Shown here piece by piece: positions 18,706 to 26,995 of a stretch of DNA of 64,000 nucleotides; the first letter of the stretch is position 1, and each line of letters begins with the position of its first letter. Made by a program: the position numbers and the translations under genes. The stretch comes from CAYQNU01 sp964419055 (GTDB lineage Bacteria; Bacteroidota; Bacteroidia; Flavobacteriales_D; Parvicellaceae): the NCBI GenBank assembly GCA_964419055.1, contig CAYQNU010000006.1, positions 132,174-196,173 on the forward strand, in the 5' to 3' direction. The notes under the pieces are model-generated. The model was not told where the DNA came from. It did no database searches and saw only the letters and a program-made list of their open reading frames with translations.

Positions 18706-19533
18706 ATGTCTAAACTCCCAGTAAAAATATACGCTCCAAATTCAGCGTCACAACATCCTTTCAAAATGTGGGGTGTGATGTTCAAAGATTTGAAAGCCTC
18801 TCAAGGGTTGGCGTATCAATTGACTAAAAGAGACATCAGTGCGCAATACAGGCAATCTTTATTAGGCTTATTTTGGGCGTTTTTTACGCCTTTGTTCAAT
18901 TCACTTACATGGATATTTCTTCAATCTTCAGGAACCGTAAATATTGCTGACACTAGTATCCCATACCCTGCTTATGTATTTATTGGCACAATGATGTGGC
19001 AAATTTTTACAGAATCCATCGCGAGCCCCATTCAACAAGTGCAAGCATCCAAATCCATCCTTTCCAAATTGAATTTTCCACGTGAAGCCATTTTGCTCAG
19101 TGGTTTGTATAAAGTACTGTTCAACGCAGCTATTAAAATATTGATTTTAATCCCTATTTTATTCTATTTTGGGGTATTTCCCGATTGGAAAATCAGCTTG
19201 TTACCTTTAGTCATTTTTTCGTTTGTATTGGTGGGTTTTGCCATAGGATTATTCCTGACGCCCATAGGAACCTTATACACAGATATCGGTAGAGCTATAC
19301 CAATAGTTTCTCAATTGATGATGTTTTTATCTCCTGTTGTTTTTACATACACGTTTAAATGGAATTTTACAACTCCTCTGCTGATGACTGCCCGAGAAGT
19401 TCTCTCAGGAGGTGATTTGCAATGGTTCTTGTATTTTTCAATAGTCACATTTGTAGCCCTTTTTGTACTGTTTTTTGCTTGGCTAGTGTTTAGAATCACT
19501 ATGCCCGTGCTAATAGAAAGGATGAGTGCGTAA
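18706..19533 (+). CDS. Polysaccharide ABC transporter permease (Wzm-type)
   Basis: A 275-residue ABC-2 type permease with about six membrane helices. The family pattern KRDISAQYRQSLLGLFWAFFTPL is near residue 44, and IFTESIASPIQQVQASKSIL is the amphipathic coupling region. With the ATPase at 19675 it would export a finished glycan chain on its lipid carrier across the inner membrane. The gene is noticeably less AT-rich than the pse genes further on. Confidence 0.88.
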   Translation: MSKLPVKIYAPNSASQHPFKMWGVMFKDLKASQGLAYQLTKRDISAQYRQSLLGLFWAFFTPLFNSLTWIFLQSSGTVNIADTSIPYPAYVFIGTMMWQIFTESIASPIQQVQASKSILSKLNFPREAILLSGLYKVLFNAAIKILILIPILFYFGVFPDWKISLLPLVIFSFVLVGFAIGLFLTPIGTLYTDIGRAIPIVSQLMMFLSPVVFTYTFKWNFTTPLLMTAREVLSGGDLQWFLYFSIVTFVALFVLFFAWLVFRITMPVLIERMSA

Positions 19534-19585
19534 TGTCATAGACGTTAAACTGAACAAATTACCATCACCCCTCAAACATCAATCC

Positions 19586-19659
19586 TCCGTGCAACCTAAC
19601 AACCAAATAACTGACCAACTAATTAACCTTTTATCAACCGAAGCTTTAGCGAAGGTTGA
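19586..19659. other. A/C-rich low-complexity gap with a short hairpin before wzt
   Basis: The 141-bp gap between the exporter genes carries AAC/ACC-rich sequence (about 19591-19627) resembling the 7-bp arrays nearby, but without a clear phase. It is followed by a hairpin with 6-bp arms TCAACC/GGTTGA at 19634-19639 and 19654-19659. The hairpin is 15 bp before the wzt ATG. No gene or promoter is seen here. Confidence 0.4.
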
Positions 19660-19674
19660 AAACCTCAAACAAAA

Positions 19675-20949
19675 ATGAGCGCCAGCGAATTACAAACCTC
19701 AAACCAACTGAGCGACAGCGATGTTCTCGTTCGCGTCCAAGGCGTCTCCAAAAAGTTCTGCAAAGACCTCAAAACCTCTTTGAAATACGGAGTGATGGAC
19801 CTGAGCGCGCAAATATTTGGTAAAACACAAAACAAAGAACTCCGACCCAAAGAATTTTGGGCAGTACGGGATGTGAGTTTTGAATTGAAAAGAGGCGAAT
19901 GTCTAGGATTGATTGGCCACAATGGAGCAGGAAAAAGTACGCTGCTCAAAATGCTCAACGGGCTCATCAACCCCGATGAAGGCCGCATAGAAATGCACGG
20001 TAGGGTAGCAGCTTTGATTGAGCTAGGTGCAGGTTTTAACCCCATTCTTACAGGGCGTGAAAATATCTATAACAACGGAACCGTACTAGGCCTCACACGC
20101 AAAGAAATTGATGAAGTGTTGGAAGAGATTATAGACTTTTCAGAACTCAGGGAGTTTATTGATACGCCCGTACAAAACTATAGTAGTGGAATGAAAGTGA
20201 GATTGGGTTTTGCCGTAGCAACTAGTTTTAAACCGGATATTCTCATTTTAGATGAAGTATTAGCCGTGGGAGATGCCGGTTTTAGAATGAAATCGTTTAA
20301 TCGAATTTCAGAAATAATGCGTACGTGTGCCGTTATTTTTGTTAGCCATTCTATGCAAACAATAGCAAGAATTTGCACACATGGTATGCTAATGGAAAAA
20401 GGAAATGTGAAGTTGTATACAAACAATATGCAAGAAGCTATTGAATTTTATTTTGGTGCTTTTCAAGGTGAAGGAGCTATAATTGAATTCAATGAATTTG
20501 CTGAAATTGAAGAAATAAAAATTAATGGCGAAATACAAATAAACGAAAAACATGTATTTCAAACAATGTTTGGGAAAGATTTGGTATTGAATTTAAAAGT
20601 CAAAATAAAATCTAAACATACTAGATTCTGCGTGAAAATGCATATTACCGATAAAGATATGAAAATGGTGGCTCAATCGGTCTCCAATAAGTTTCATAGT
20701 ATGTTTGAAAATAATTCACCAAATGAAGTACAATTTACTTTTCCTAATTTAGCATTAATTGACGGAGAATATACATTTACATTTTTTATTCAATACGAAA
20801 ACGATACAAAACCATACAATGCTGAAATTTTAGCAACTTATAGGAATTACACTAAATTCAAAGTTAGAGGATTAGAAGAGGTGTTATACGCACCTATTTA
20901 TTTGATTCCCGAAATAGAACATAACAATAAAAAATTAGAGAACAAATAA
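19675..20949 (+). CDS. Polysaccharide ABC transporter ATPase with Wzt C-terminal domain
   Basis: A 424-residue protein. The ATPase part (to about residue 260) has Walker A GHNGAGKST, signature YSSGMKVRLGFAVAT and Walker B ILILDEVLAVGDAGF. Residues 290-424 form an extra beta-rich domain like Wzt_C, which in O-antigen exporters recognises the capped end of the glycan before export. Presence of this domain suggests length control by a terminal cap such as methyl or another modification. The first 15 residues are Ser/Gln-rich and poorly conserved. It overlaps pseB by 1 bp. Confidence 0.88.
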   Translation: MSASELQTSNQLSDSDVLVRVQGVSKKFCKDLKTSLKYGVMDLSAQIFGKTQNKELRPKEFWAVRDVSFELKRGECLGLIGHNGAGKSTLLKMLNGLINPDEGRIEMHGRVAALIELGAGFNPILTGRENIYNNGTVLGLTRKEIDEVLEEIIDFSELREFIDTPVQNYSSGMKVRLGFAVATSFKPDILILDEVLAVGDAGFRMKSFNRISEIMRTCAVIFVSHSMQTIARICTHGMLMEKGNVKLYTNNMQEAIEFYFGAFQGEGAIIEFNEFAEIEEIKINGEIQINEKHVFQTMFGKDLVLNLKVKIKSKHTRFCVKMHITDKDMKMVAQSVSNKFHSMFENNSPNEVQFTFPNLALIDGEYTFTFFIQYENDTKPYNAEILATYRNYTKFKVRGLEEVLYAPIYLIPEIEHNNKKLENK

Positions 20950-21962
20950 TGTTAAACAATAAGATAATACTAATCACAGGAGGTACAGGTTCGTTGGGTA
21001 AAGCCCTTACGAAACATATATTGGGCAAATACCCTACAGTAAAAAAGATAATTATTTACTCTCGAGACGAACAAAAGCAATTTGAAATGGCGCAAGATTA
21101 CCCAAGAGATAAATATCCAAATATTCGTTTTTTTATTGGTGATGTCAGAGATGCGGATCGTTTAACGAGAGCGTTGTCAGGAGTTAATTATGTAATCCAT
21201 GCAGCAGCCATGAAACATGTGCCTATTGCAGAATATAACCCTGATGAATGTGTGAAAACGAATATTGGTGGTGCTCAAAATGTAATTGATGCGTGTCTCA
21301 AAACAACAGTCGAAAAAGTGGTGGCATTATCTACAGATAAGGCTTGTGCTCCAATTAATTTGTATGGAGCTACAAAGTTAACTTCAGATAAATTATTCAT
21401 AGCAGCCAATAATATTAAAGGCACCAATCCTATTCGCTTTTCAGTAGTGCGCTATGGAAATGTGATGGGTTCCAATGGTTCTGTGATTCCTTTTTTTATG
21501 AAAAAGAAAAAAGAAGGTATTATTCCCATAACTGACCCAAATATGACTCGATTCAACATTTCCCTTCAAGGAGGAGTAGATATGGTCATGCACGCACTTG
21601 AACATGCTTGGGGTGGAGAATTATTTGTACCAAAAATTCCATCCTATAAAATTATGGACGTGGCAGAAGCCGTTGCTCCTGAATGTGAAAAAATGATAAT
21701 AGGTATAAGACCTGGAGAGAAAGTTCACGAAGAAATGATTACCCCTTCTGATTCTTTTTACACCTATGATTTAGGTAAGTATTATACGATACTTCCTTCT
21801 CACCATAGTTGGAAAATAGAGGATTTCATCAATACTTTTAATGCAAAAAAAGTAGCACAAGGATTTAGCTACACATCTGAAAATAATACCGAATGGGAAA
21901 CGGTTGAAAGTATGAGGGAATTGATACGTGAACATGTTGATCCGAGTTTCGATTTTCAATAA
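20949..21962 (+). CDS. pseB: UDP-GlcNAc 4,6-dehydratase, inverting (PseB)
   Basis: A 337-residue SDR of the PseB/FlaA1 short form. The NADP site is ITGGTGSLGKALT, the nucleotide motif YSRDEQKQFEM is typical of PseB, and the catalytic block is STDKACAPINLYGATK (Asp-Lys and Tyr-x3-Lys). It carries out the first step of pseudaminic acid synthesis, with C5 inversion. It begins inside the wzt stop (TAATG). The next pathway gene, pseC, is 440 bp further on because a decayed gene lies between. Confidence 0.93.
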   Translation: MLNNKIILITGGTGSLGKALTKHILGKYPTVKKIIIYSRDEQKQFEMAQDYPRDKYPNIRFFIGDVRDADRLTRALSGVNYVIHAAAMKHVPIAEYNPDECVKTNIGGAQNVIDACLKTTVEKVVALSTDKACAPINLYGATKLTSDKLFIAANNIKGTNPIRFSVVRYGNVMGSNGSVIPFFMKKKKEGIIPITDPNMTRFNISLQGGVDMVMHALEHAWGGELFVPKIPSYKIMDVAEAVAPECEKMIIGIRPGEKVHEEMITPSDSFYTYDLGKYYTILPSHHSWKIEDFINTFNAKKVAQGFSYTSENNTEWETVESMRELIREHVDPSFDFQ

Positions 21963-21977
21963 ACGCTTTTCGTTTAT
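21959..21977 (+). terminator. Hairpin across the pseB stop codon
   Basis: ATAAACG-CTTTT-CGTTTAT forms a 7-bp AT-rich stem with a 5-base loop, followed by TTATCTT. It could weaken or end transcription after pseB, but the stem is weak and there is no clean U-run. Confidence 0.3.
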
Positions 21978-22017
21978 TTATCTTCTCGAATAAAACGAGT
22001 AACTAACCACGAATAAA

Positions 22018-22372
22018 ATGCGTATTTTCAGAAATTTTGATGTTTAGAAAAATGCCAAAGAATTAGTGAAAGTTCTTTTATCATCCTACAAATTCGTTTC
22101 CGGATTCCGAAAAATATTCTTTGTCAAATCAAATACGAAGAGCATCAGTGTCAATTCCAGCAAATATAGCTGAAGGTTCGGGTAGAAATACTGATAAAGA
22201 TTTTAGAAATTTTCTGTTTATTGCACTAGGTTCTTCATATTAGCTTGAGACATTGATTGATTTATCATTCGATTTAGAATTTTAAAAAAAAGAGAAGTTT
22301 GATGAAGTATACGACAAAATAAATCATATTCAACGTCAGTTGAACTCATTAATTAATAAAATAAAAGTTTAA
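22018..22372 (+). pseudogene. Decayed four-helix-bundle (S23/TIGR02436 family) gene
   Basis: Reading through the lesions gives RNFDV-KNAKELVK, then FPDSEKYSLSNQIRRASVSIPANIAEGSGRNTDKDF, ALGSSY and a C-terminus near HIQRQLNSLINKIKV. This is the four-helix-bundle family often called S23 or 23S-rRNA intervening-sequence protein (the quoted parts are split by frames). At least four lesions are visible: TAG at 22045 where Trp is usual, a frameshift near 22090, TAG at 22241 where Glu is usual, and TAA at 22283 with a further frame change. No other part of an rRNA insertion is present. It is a relic lying between pseB and pseC. Confidence 0.85.
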
Positions 22373-22402
22373 AGTATCCAAACCACGTCCCACGAAAATC
22401 GA

Positions 22403-23632
22403 ATGACGAACAAAGATAAAAATATTATCCCATACGGAAAACAGCACATTACCCAAGAGGATATCGATGCAGTAGTATTGGCGCTTCAATCAGACTTCCT
22501 TACACAGGGACCAAAAATTAATGAATTTGAAACCGCCTTTGCTCAATATATAGGTTCGAAATATGCAGTGGCAGTAGCAAACGGCACAGCCGCATTGCAT
22601 TTGTGTACATTAGCTCTGAATGTAAAAGAAGGAGATAAAGTTATCACGACACCCATTACATTTGCCGCATCGGCTAATTGTGTTCGCTATTGCGGAGGCG
22701 AAGTGGTTTTTGCGGATATTGATCCTTCAACCTATTTGTTAGATATTAATGCTGTAAGAAAATTAATGGAGGATGCTCCAAAAGGAACTTATAAAGGAAT
22801 TATACCTGTTGATTTTGCCGGAAGGGCTGTTGATTTAGAAGCTTTCAAAAAACTAGCAGATGAATTTGATTGTTGGTTAATTGAAGATGCATGTCATGCT
22901 CCAGGTGGATTTTTTAAAGACAGTAAGGGAATTAAACAAAACTGTGGAAATGGAAATTATGCTGACCTAGCCATTTTTTCTTTTCACCCCGTTAAACACA
23001 TAGCCTGTGGTGAAGGAGGTATGATAACCACCAATGATGAACAACTCTACAAAAAATTATTAACTCTTCGCACACACGGCATTACCCGTGATACAGATTT
23101 ATTCCAGAATTCTGTCGATTTTGCAATAGGCCAGCAGCAAACCGCAAACAACCAACCGCCAACCGCCAACCGCCAATGGCCAACATGGTACATGGAAATG
23201 CAAGAACTCGGCTTCAATTATCGATTAACTGATTTTCAGGCTGCATTAGGTATTAGTCAATTATCAAGAGCTAATGAAGGGATTATAAGAAGAAAAGAAA
23301 TTGCAAAAAGATATTTTGAAGCATTTAAAAACGAAAACTTTATTCAAGGTCAATCAGGATATGTTGGAGGACACGCTTATCATTTGTATGTAATTCAAGT
23401 TAAAAACAGACTGGGTCTTTATAATTATTTGCGAAGCAAAAATATTTTTGCTCAAATTCATTACATTCCCTGTCATTTGATGCCTTACTACAGATCTTTA
23501 GTATGGAAAGAAGGCGATTTACCAAATGCTGAAAACTATTATACCAATTGTATAAGTCTACCTATGTTTCCGACATTAACAGATGAAGAACAAAAATTTG
23601 TTATAAATACAGTATTAACCTTTTATAATTAA
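22403..23632 (+). CDS. pseC: UDP-4-amino-4,6-dideoxy-AltNAc transaminase (PseC) with a repeat-derived insert
   Basis: A 409-residue PLP aminotransferase. The PLP lysine is Lys198 in FSFHPVKHIACGEGG, and IEDACHAPGG is near 160-169. MEMQELGFNYRLTDFQAALG matches the PseC family. Residues 241-261, between the conserved LRTHGIT segment and WYMEMQ, are Gln/Asn/Pro-rich and are encoded mostly by 7-bp repeat units (23139-23187). PseC relatives as I know them have a much shorter loop here, so this looks like an insertion that happens to keep the frame. The rest appears intact, so the enzyme may still work. Confidence 0.9.
   Translation: MTNKDKNIIPYGKQHITQEDIDAVVLALQSDFLTQGPKINEFETAFAQYIGSKYAVAVANGTAALHLCTLALNVKEGDKVITTPITFAASANCVRYCGGEVVFADIDPSTYLLDINAVRKLMEDAPKGTYKGIIPVDFAGRAVDLEAFKKLADEFDCWLIEDACHAPGGFFKDSKGIKQNCGNGNYADLAIFSFHPVKHIACGEGGMITTNDEQLYKKLLTLRTHGITRDTDLFQNSVDFAIGQQQTANNQPPTANRQWPTWYMEMQELGFNYRLTDFQAALGISQLSRANEGIIRRKEIAKRYFEAFKNENFIQGQSGYVGGHAYHLYVIQVKNRLGLYNYLRSKNIFAQIHYIPCHLMPYYRSLVWKEGDLPNAENYYTNCISLPMFPTLTDEEQKFVINTVLTFYN
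23139..23187. repeat. 7-bp tandem repeat inside pseC, consensus CAACCGC
   Basis: Seven units in unbroken phase: AAACCGC, AAACAAC, CAACCGC three times in a row, CAATGGC, CAACATG. They encode part of a low-complexity Gln/Asn/Pro/Thr loop. Gain or loss of one 7-bp unit would shift the reading frame of pseC. Confidence 0.85.
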
Positions 23633-23693
23633 CCTAACACATAAATATGTTTTAAACTTGAATAGTCAACAGTTAAGCAACAACAATTAGCTT

Positions 23694-23734
23694 TTCACTC
23701 TTCACTTTCACTCTTCACCGTTAACCCTTCACTA
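23694..23734. repeat. 7-bp tandem repeat, consensus TTCACTC, before pseF
   Basis: Units read TTCACTC, TTCACTT, a 6-bp TCACTC, TTCACCG, TTAACCC, TTCACTA. The array ends 5 bp before the pseF ATG, so it occupies the position of the ribosome binding region. Confidence 0.75.
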
Positions 23735-23739
23735 AAAAA

Positions 23740-24435
23740 ATGAAAAACCTATGCATCATACCAGCTCGTGGTGGAAGTAAAAGAATTCCTCGAAAAAATA
23801 TAAAAGATTTTCTAGGAAAACCTATCATTGCTTATTCTATAGAAGCTGCTCTCAAAAGTGGTTTGTTTGATGAAGTTATAGTGTCTACAGATGATGATGA
23901 TATAGCAGAAATAGCAAAAAAATATGGCGCTAGCGTTCCATTTATGCGAAGTGCAAAAAATTCAGATGATTTTGCTACAACTTATGATGTGATAGAAGAG
24001 GTGATAAATTCCTATTTAACATTAAATAAAACATTCATTAAAGTTTGTTGTATCTATCCTTGTGCTCCATTCGTAACAGCAGACAAATTAAAAATAGGAT
24101 TTGATATATTAATTGAAAATAATTTTGATTCTGTAATTCCCGTAGTTGCATTTAGTTTTCCAATTCAAAGAAGTCTAAAATTATTCAATAGCAAACTTAA
24201 TTTTGTTTATTCGGAACATGAAAAAACTAGATCGCAAGATTTGGAAAAAACATATCATGATGCTGGTCAATTTTATTGGTGTGACTTAAATCAATTATTA
24301 GAAACAAAAAGAATATTAAACTCAAATACAGGAATGATGGAACTTACTGAATTAGATGTTCAAGATATCGATAATGAAACTGATTGGAAATTAGCTGAGT
24401 TAAAATATAGAATGATAAGTGAATCAAGGAATTAA
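23740..24435 (+). CDS. pseF: Pseudaminic acid cytidylyltransferase (PseF)
   Basis: A 231-residue CMP-sugar synthetase with the family N-terminus IIPARGGSKRIPRKNIKDF, the DDDDIAEIAKKYGA segment and a C-terminal QDIDNETDW motif (Mg-binding acidic cluster). It activates pseudaminic acid with CTP. It follows pseC after 107 bp containing a 7-bp repeat array, and overlaps pseG by 17 bp. Confidence 0.92.
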   Translation: MKNLCIIPARGGSKRIPRKNIKDFLGKPIIAYSIEAALKSGLFDEVIVSTDDDDIAEIAKKYGASVPFMRSAKNSDDFATTYDVIEEVINSYLTLNKTFIKVCCIYPCAPFVTADKLKIGFDILIENNFDSVIPVVAFSFPIQRSLKLFNSKLNFVYSEHEKTRSQDLEKTYHDAGQFYWCDLNQLLETKRILNSNTGMMELTELDVQDIDNETDWKLAELKYRMISESRN

Positions 24436-25432
24436 AGTTTTTTTAAGAGGTGATGGAAATGAAAAAATTGGCTTTGGTCATTTATATCGTTTGTATGCAT
24501 TGTATCACTATTTAAAGAATTTTTTTAATATTGAATTTGTAATTTCAAATGAAACTATACTGCCTTTCGAAAGTGAAGTGTCAAACATTCTTAAATTACC
24601 AAAATTTAAATTTAAAACGGAAGAGATTAGTTATCTTAAACAAAAATGTAAGGCAAATGATTGGTTAATTTTAGATGGTTATCAATTTGAACTAAGTTAT
24701 GAAAAAGAAATAAGAGATTTGGGTGTTAATATATTGAAAATTGATGATTTCTGCTCAGCGACTTACGCTAATGTCATTGTAAATCAAGATCCTAATATTG
24801 AACTTTGTGAATTTAAGAACGATGAAATTAACTATCCAGTTATAAAGAAAACAGGAACTTCTTTTGCTTTACTTAGACCTGGATTTATTTCTGCTATTTC
24901 AAAGCCAACAAAAATTAATGAAAATGGTGAAATTTTCATTAGTTTTGGAGGAGCAGACCCTAAAGATTTAGGTTTAAATCTTGCACAAAAATTGTCCAAA
25001 ATGAATTTGGTAAAAAAGATTCATTGGTTAGGAAGTGAAACAATCGCAAAAAAAATAAATAATAATTTTCCTGAAAAAGTTATTTTTTATAATAGACTTT
25101 CTGATGTAGAAATCATAAAAGTATTAAGAATGTGTCAATTAGCATGTTTACCTTGTAGCAATATTTTTCAAGAAGCATGTTGTGTAGGAATTCCAATTAT
25201 ATGTGGATATTTTGTCGATAATCAAGAGTATCCATATTATAGATATAAAAAAGAGAATTTGTTTTATCCTATAGAAGATTGGGTAAATGCAATTGAAAAT
25301 GATTATATTGTTGATATAATTGAAGAAAAGTTAAATAATTTTAATTTGAAAATTGAAATTGAATTAATAAAAAATCAGAAAATACTTTTTAATCACGATT
25401 TTGCTCTTAATTATAAACTGTTAATTAGTTGA
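24419..25432 (+). CDS. pseG: UDP-6-deoxy-AltdiNAc hydrolase (PseG)
   Basis: A 337-residue PseG-family hydrolase, a GT-B-like enzyme that removes UDP from the pathway intermediate. The N-terminal FLRGDGNEKIGFGHLYR contains the catalytic His; FISFGGADPKDLG and CNIFQEACCVGIP follow. The GTG start at 24419 lies within pseF and is required, because the conserved motif begins only a few codons later. The gene is very AT-rich, like the genes after it. Confidence 0.88.
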   Translation: MNQGIKVFLRGDGNEKIGFGHLYRLYALYHYLKNFFNIEFVISNETILPFESEVSNILKLPKFKFKTEEISYLKQKCKANDWLILDGYQFELSYEKEIRDLGVNILKIDDFCSATYANVIVNQDPNIELCEFKNDEINYPVIKKTGTSFALLRPGFISAISKPTKINENGEIFISFGGADPKDLGLNLAQKLSKMNLVKKIHWLGSETIAKKINNNFPEKVIFYNRLSDVEIIKVLRMCQLACLPCSNIFQEACCVGIPIICGYFVDNQEYPYYRYKKENLFYPIEDWVNAIENDYIVDIIEEKLNNFNLKIEIELIKNQKILFNHDFALNYKLLIS

Positions 25433-26262
25433 AGAAAAAAGTTATTTATATAGGGAATATTGCCAATGTTGCTGAGTACATTAGTATGAATGATAATATT
25501 GAATTATTAGCTGTGATATCTGAAAAAAAAAGTATATCAGATGAAATTCTTAATTTTGTATATTTAAGAAAAGTTAAGTTATATGATGTAGAGAATAAAT
25601 CAGATCTTGAAAATATTTTGAACAGATTTGAAGAAAATAATATTCTTTTAATTTCAGGTTTTGGGCTAATATTAAATGAAAAAATTCTTAATCGATTTAA
25701 GGTATTTAATATCCATTTTGGAGTCCTCCCAAATTATAAAGGTAGACATCCCTCTTTCTTTGCAACCTTAAATAATGAAAAAGAAATTGGAGTTACATTA
25801 CATTTAGTTGATTTAGGAATTGATAGTGGAAATATTATTGAGGTTATTAAGGAACCTTATTATTTCTATGAAAATGAAAATGATATTTTTAATAAGCTCT
25901 TATTAAGAATACCTGAATTGCTAAATAGTTTTATATATTTTTTAGATAATAAAATTTCTTCAAAATCTAATTATGGTGGAAATTATTATAAACCTGTTAA
26001 TCAATCAGACATAACCATAACTGAAAACACTGACATTAGTAAAATACTAAATATAGTAAGAGCCCAAAGTAAATACCAAGGAGCTTTATTTAGGTATCAA
26101 AATAATATTTTTGGGATAACAAAGGTTAGAATTACACAATCAATATCTTTATGTGAGAATTTTAATTGTGAGAAACTGATGATTAAAAATAACATTCCTT
26201 ATGGAATTTGGATAAATGAAAATCATTGTTTAATTTTTGAGAATATTACAAAATTAAATTGA
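25429..26262 (+). CDS. Sugar N-formyltransferase (formyltransferase fold)
   Basis: A 277-residue protein whose first 140 residues match the formyl-THF-dependent transferase fold. The catalytic triad is Asn94, His96 (in FNIHFGVLPNYKG) and Asp132 (in DLGIDSG). In sugar pathways such enzymes N-formylate amino groups. It occupies the position usually held by PseH between PseG and PseI genes, and no PseH-like GNAT is seen in the pse cluster. I therefore infer N-formylation of the pseudaminate precursor. The TTG start overlaps the pseG stop by 4 bp. Confidence 0.82.
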   Translation: MKKKVIYIGNIANVAEYISMNDNIELLAVISEKKSISDEILNFVYLRKVKLYDVENKSDLENILNRFEENNILLISGFGLILNEKILNRFKVFNIHFGVLPNYKGRHPSFFATLNNEKEIGVTLHLVDLGIDSGNIIEVIKEPYYFYENENDIFNKLLLRIPELLNSFIYFLDNKISSKSNYGGNYYKPVNQSDITITENTDISKILNIVRAQSKYQGALFRYQNNIFGITKVRITQSISLCENFNCEKLMIKNNIPYGIWINENHCLIFENITKLN

Positions 26263-26263
26263 T

Positions 26264-26995
26264 ATGACATCAGCAATAATGCAACCTACTTTCAATCCTT
26301 GGTTAGGATATTTTGATTTGATAGATCAAGTTGAAACTTTTGTATTTCTAGATAATGTGCAACTTGTCAAAAGATCTTGGCAAGTTAGAAACAAAATTAA
26401 ATTAAATGGTGAAGAATTTTGGTTAACCATCCCAGTTAAAAATACTTCATCTAGAGATTATTTATTTTTAAAAGATGCCGAAATAAATAATGAAGAAAAA
26501 TGGAAAAAGAAACATTTAAGTACAATTCAAGCTGCTTATTCTAAATCATTTTATTATGATGAAGTGATGAGTTTTGTCTCTCCATTATATGAATCTGCAA
26601 ATCAATTGAGTAAATTTAACATTGATTTAATTATTGGAGTGTGTGAAAATATAGGAATAAAGGTTAACTTTATAAACGCTTCAAATTTGACAAATCAAGA
26701 AGGTATTAAAGATGAAAAGTTGAATAATATATTAAATGAAATAAGTTCAAAAACATATATTTCTCCTCAAGGTTCTGCCGGATATATAAATTCAGAGATT
26801 TATGGAGGAGAAATTGTTAAATCTGGCAAAACTTTGTATTATCACGTCTATAATCATCCAAATTACCTTCAAAATAAAGGCGATTTTATACCTTATTTGG
26901 GTATTTTTGATGTTTTATTTAATGTAGGTTTTAAAAATACACTTGAGTTAATTAGACAAGGCAGACGAGATTGCCTAAAATTTGATGAATTATGA
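26264..26995 (+). CDS. WbqC-family protein
   Basis: A 243-residue WbqC-like protein. The N-terminal signature is IMQPTFNPWLGYFDLI, followed by VFLDNVQLVKRSWQVRNKIK and LTIPVKN. The biochemical role of the family is not firmly established. It occurs in polysaccharide loci near amino-sugar genes, so an acyl or amino acid transfer step has been considered. It ends 4 bp inside pseI, so it is translationally coupled to the pathway. Confidence 0.8.
   Translation: MTSAIMQPTFNPWLGYFDLIDQVETFVFLDNVQLVKRSWQVRNKIKLNGEEFWLTIPVKNTSSRDYLFLKDAEINNEEKWKKKHLSTIQAAYSKSFYYDEVMSFVSPLYESANQLSKFNIDLIIGVCENIGIKVNFINASNLTNQEGIKDEKLNNILNEISSKTYISPQGSAGYINSEIYGGEIVKSGKTLYYHVYNHPNYLQNKGDFIPYLGIFDVLFNVGFKNTLELIRQGRRDCLKFDEL

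Noticed and set aside
22018..22372. 23S rRNA intervening sequence
   Set aside because: The four-helix-bundle remnant is not in an rRNA gene and no rRNA sequence flanks it.
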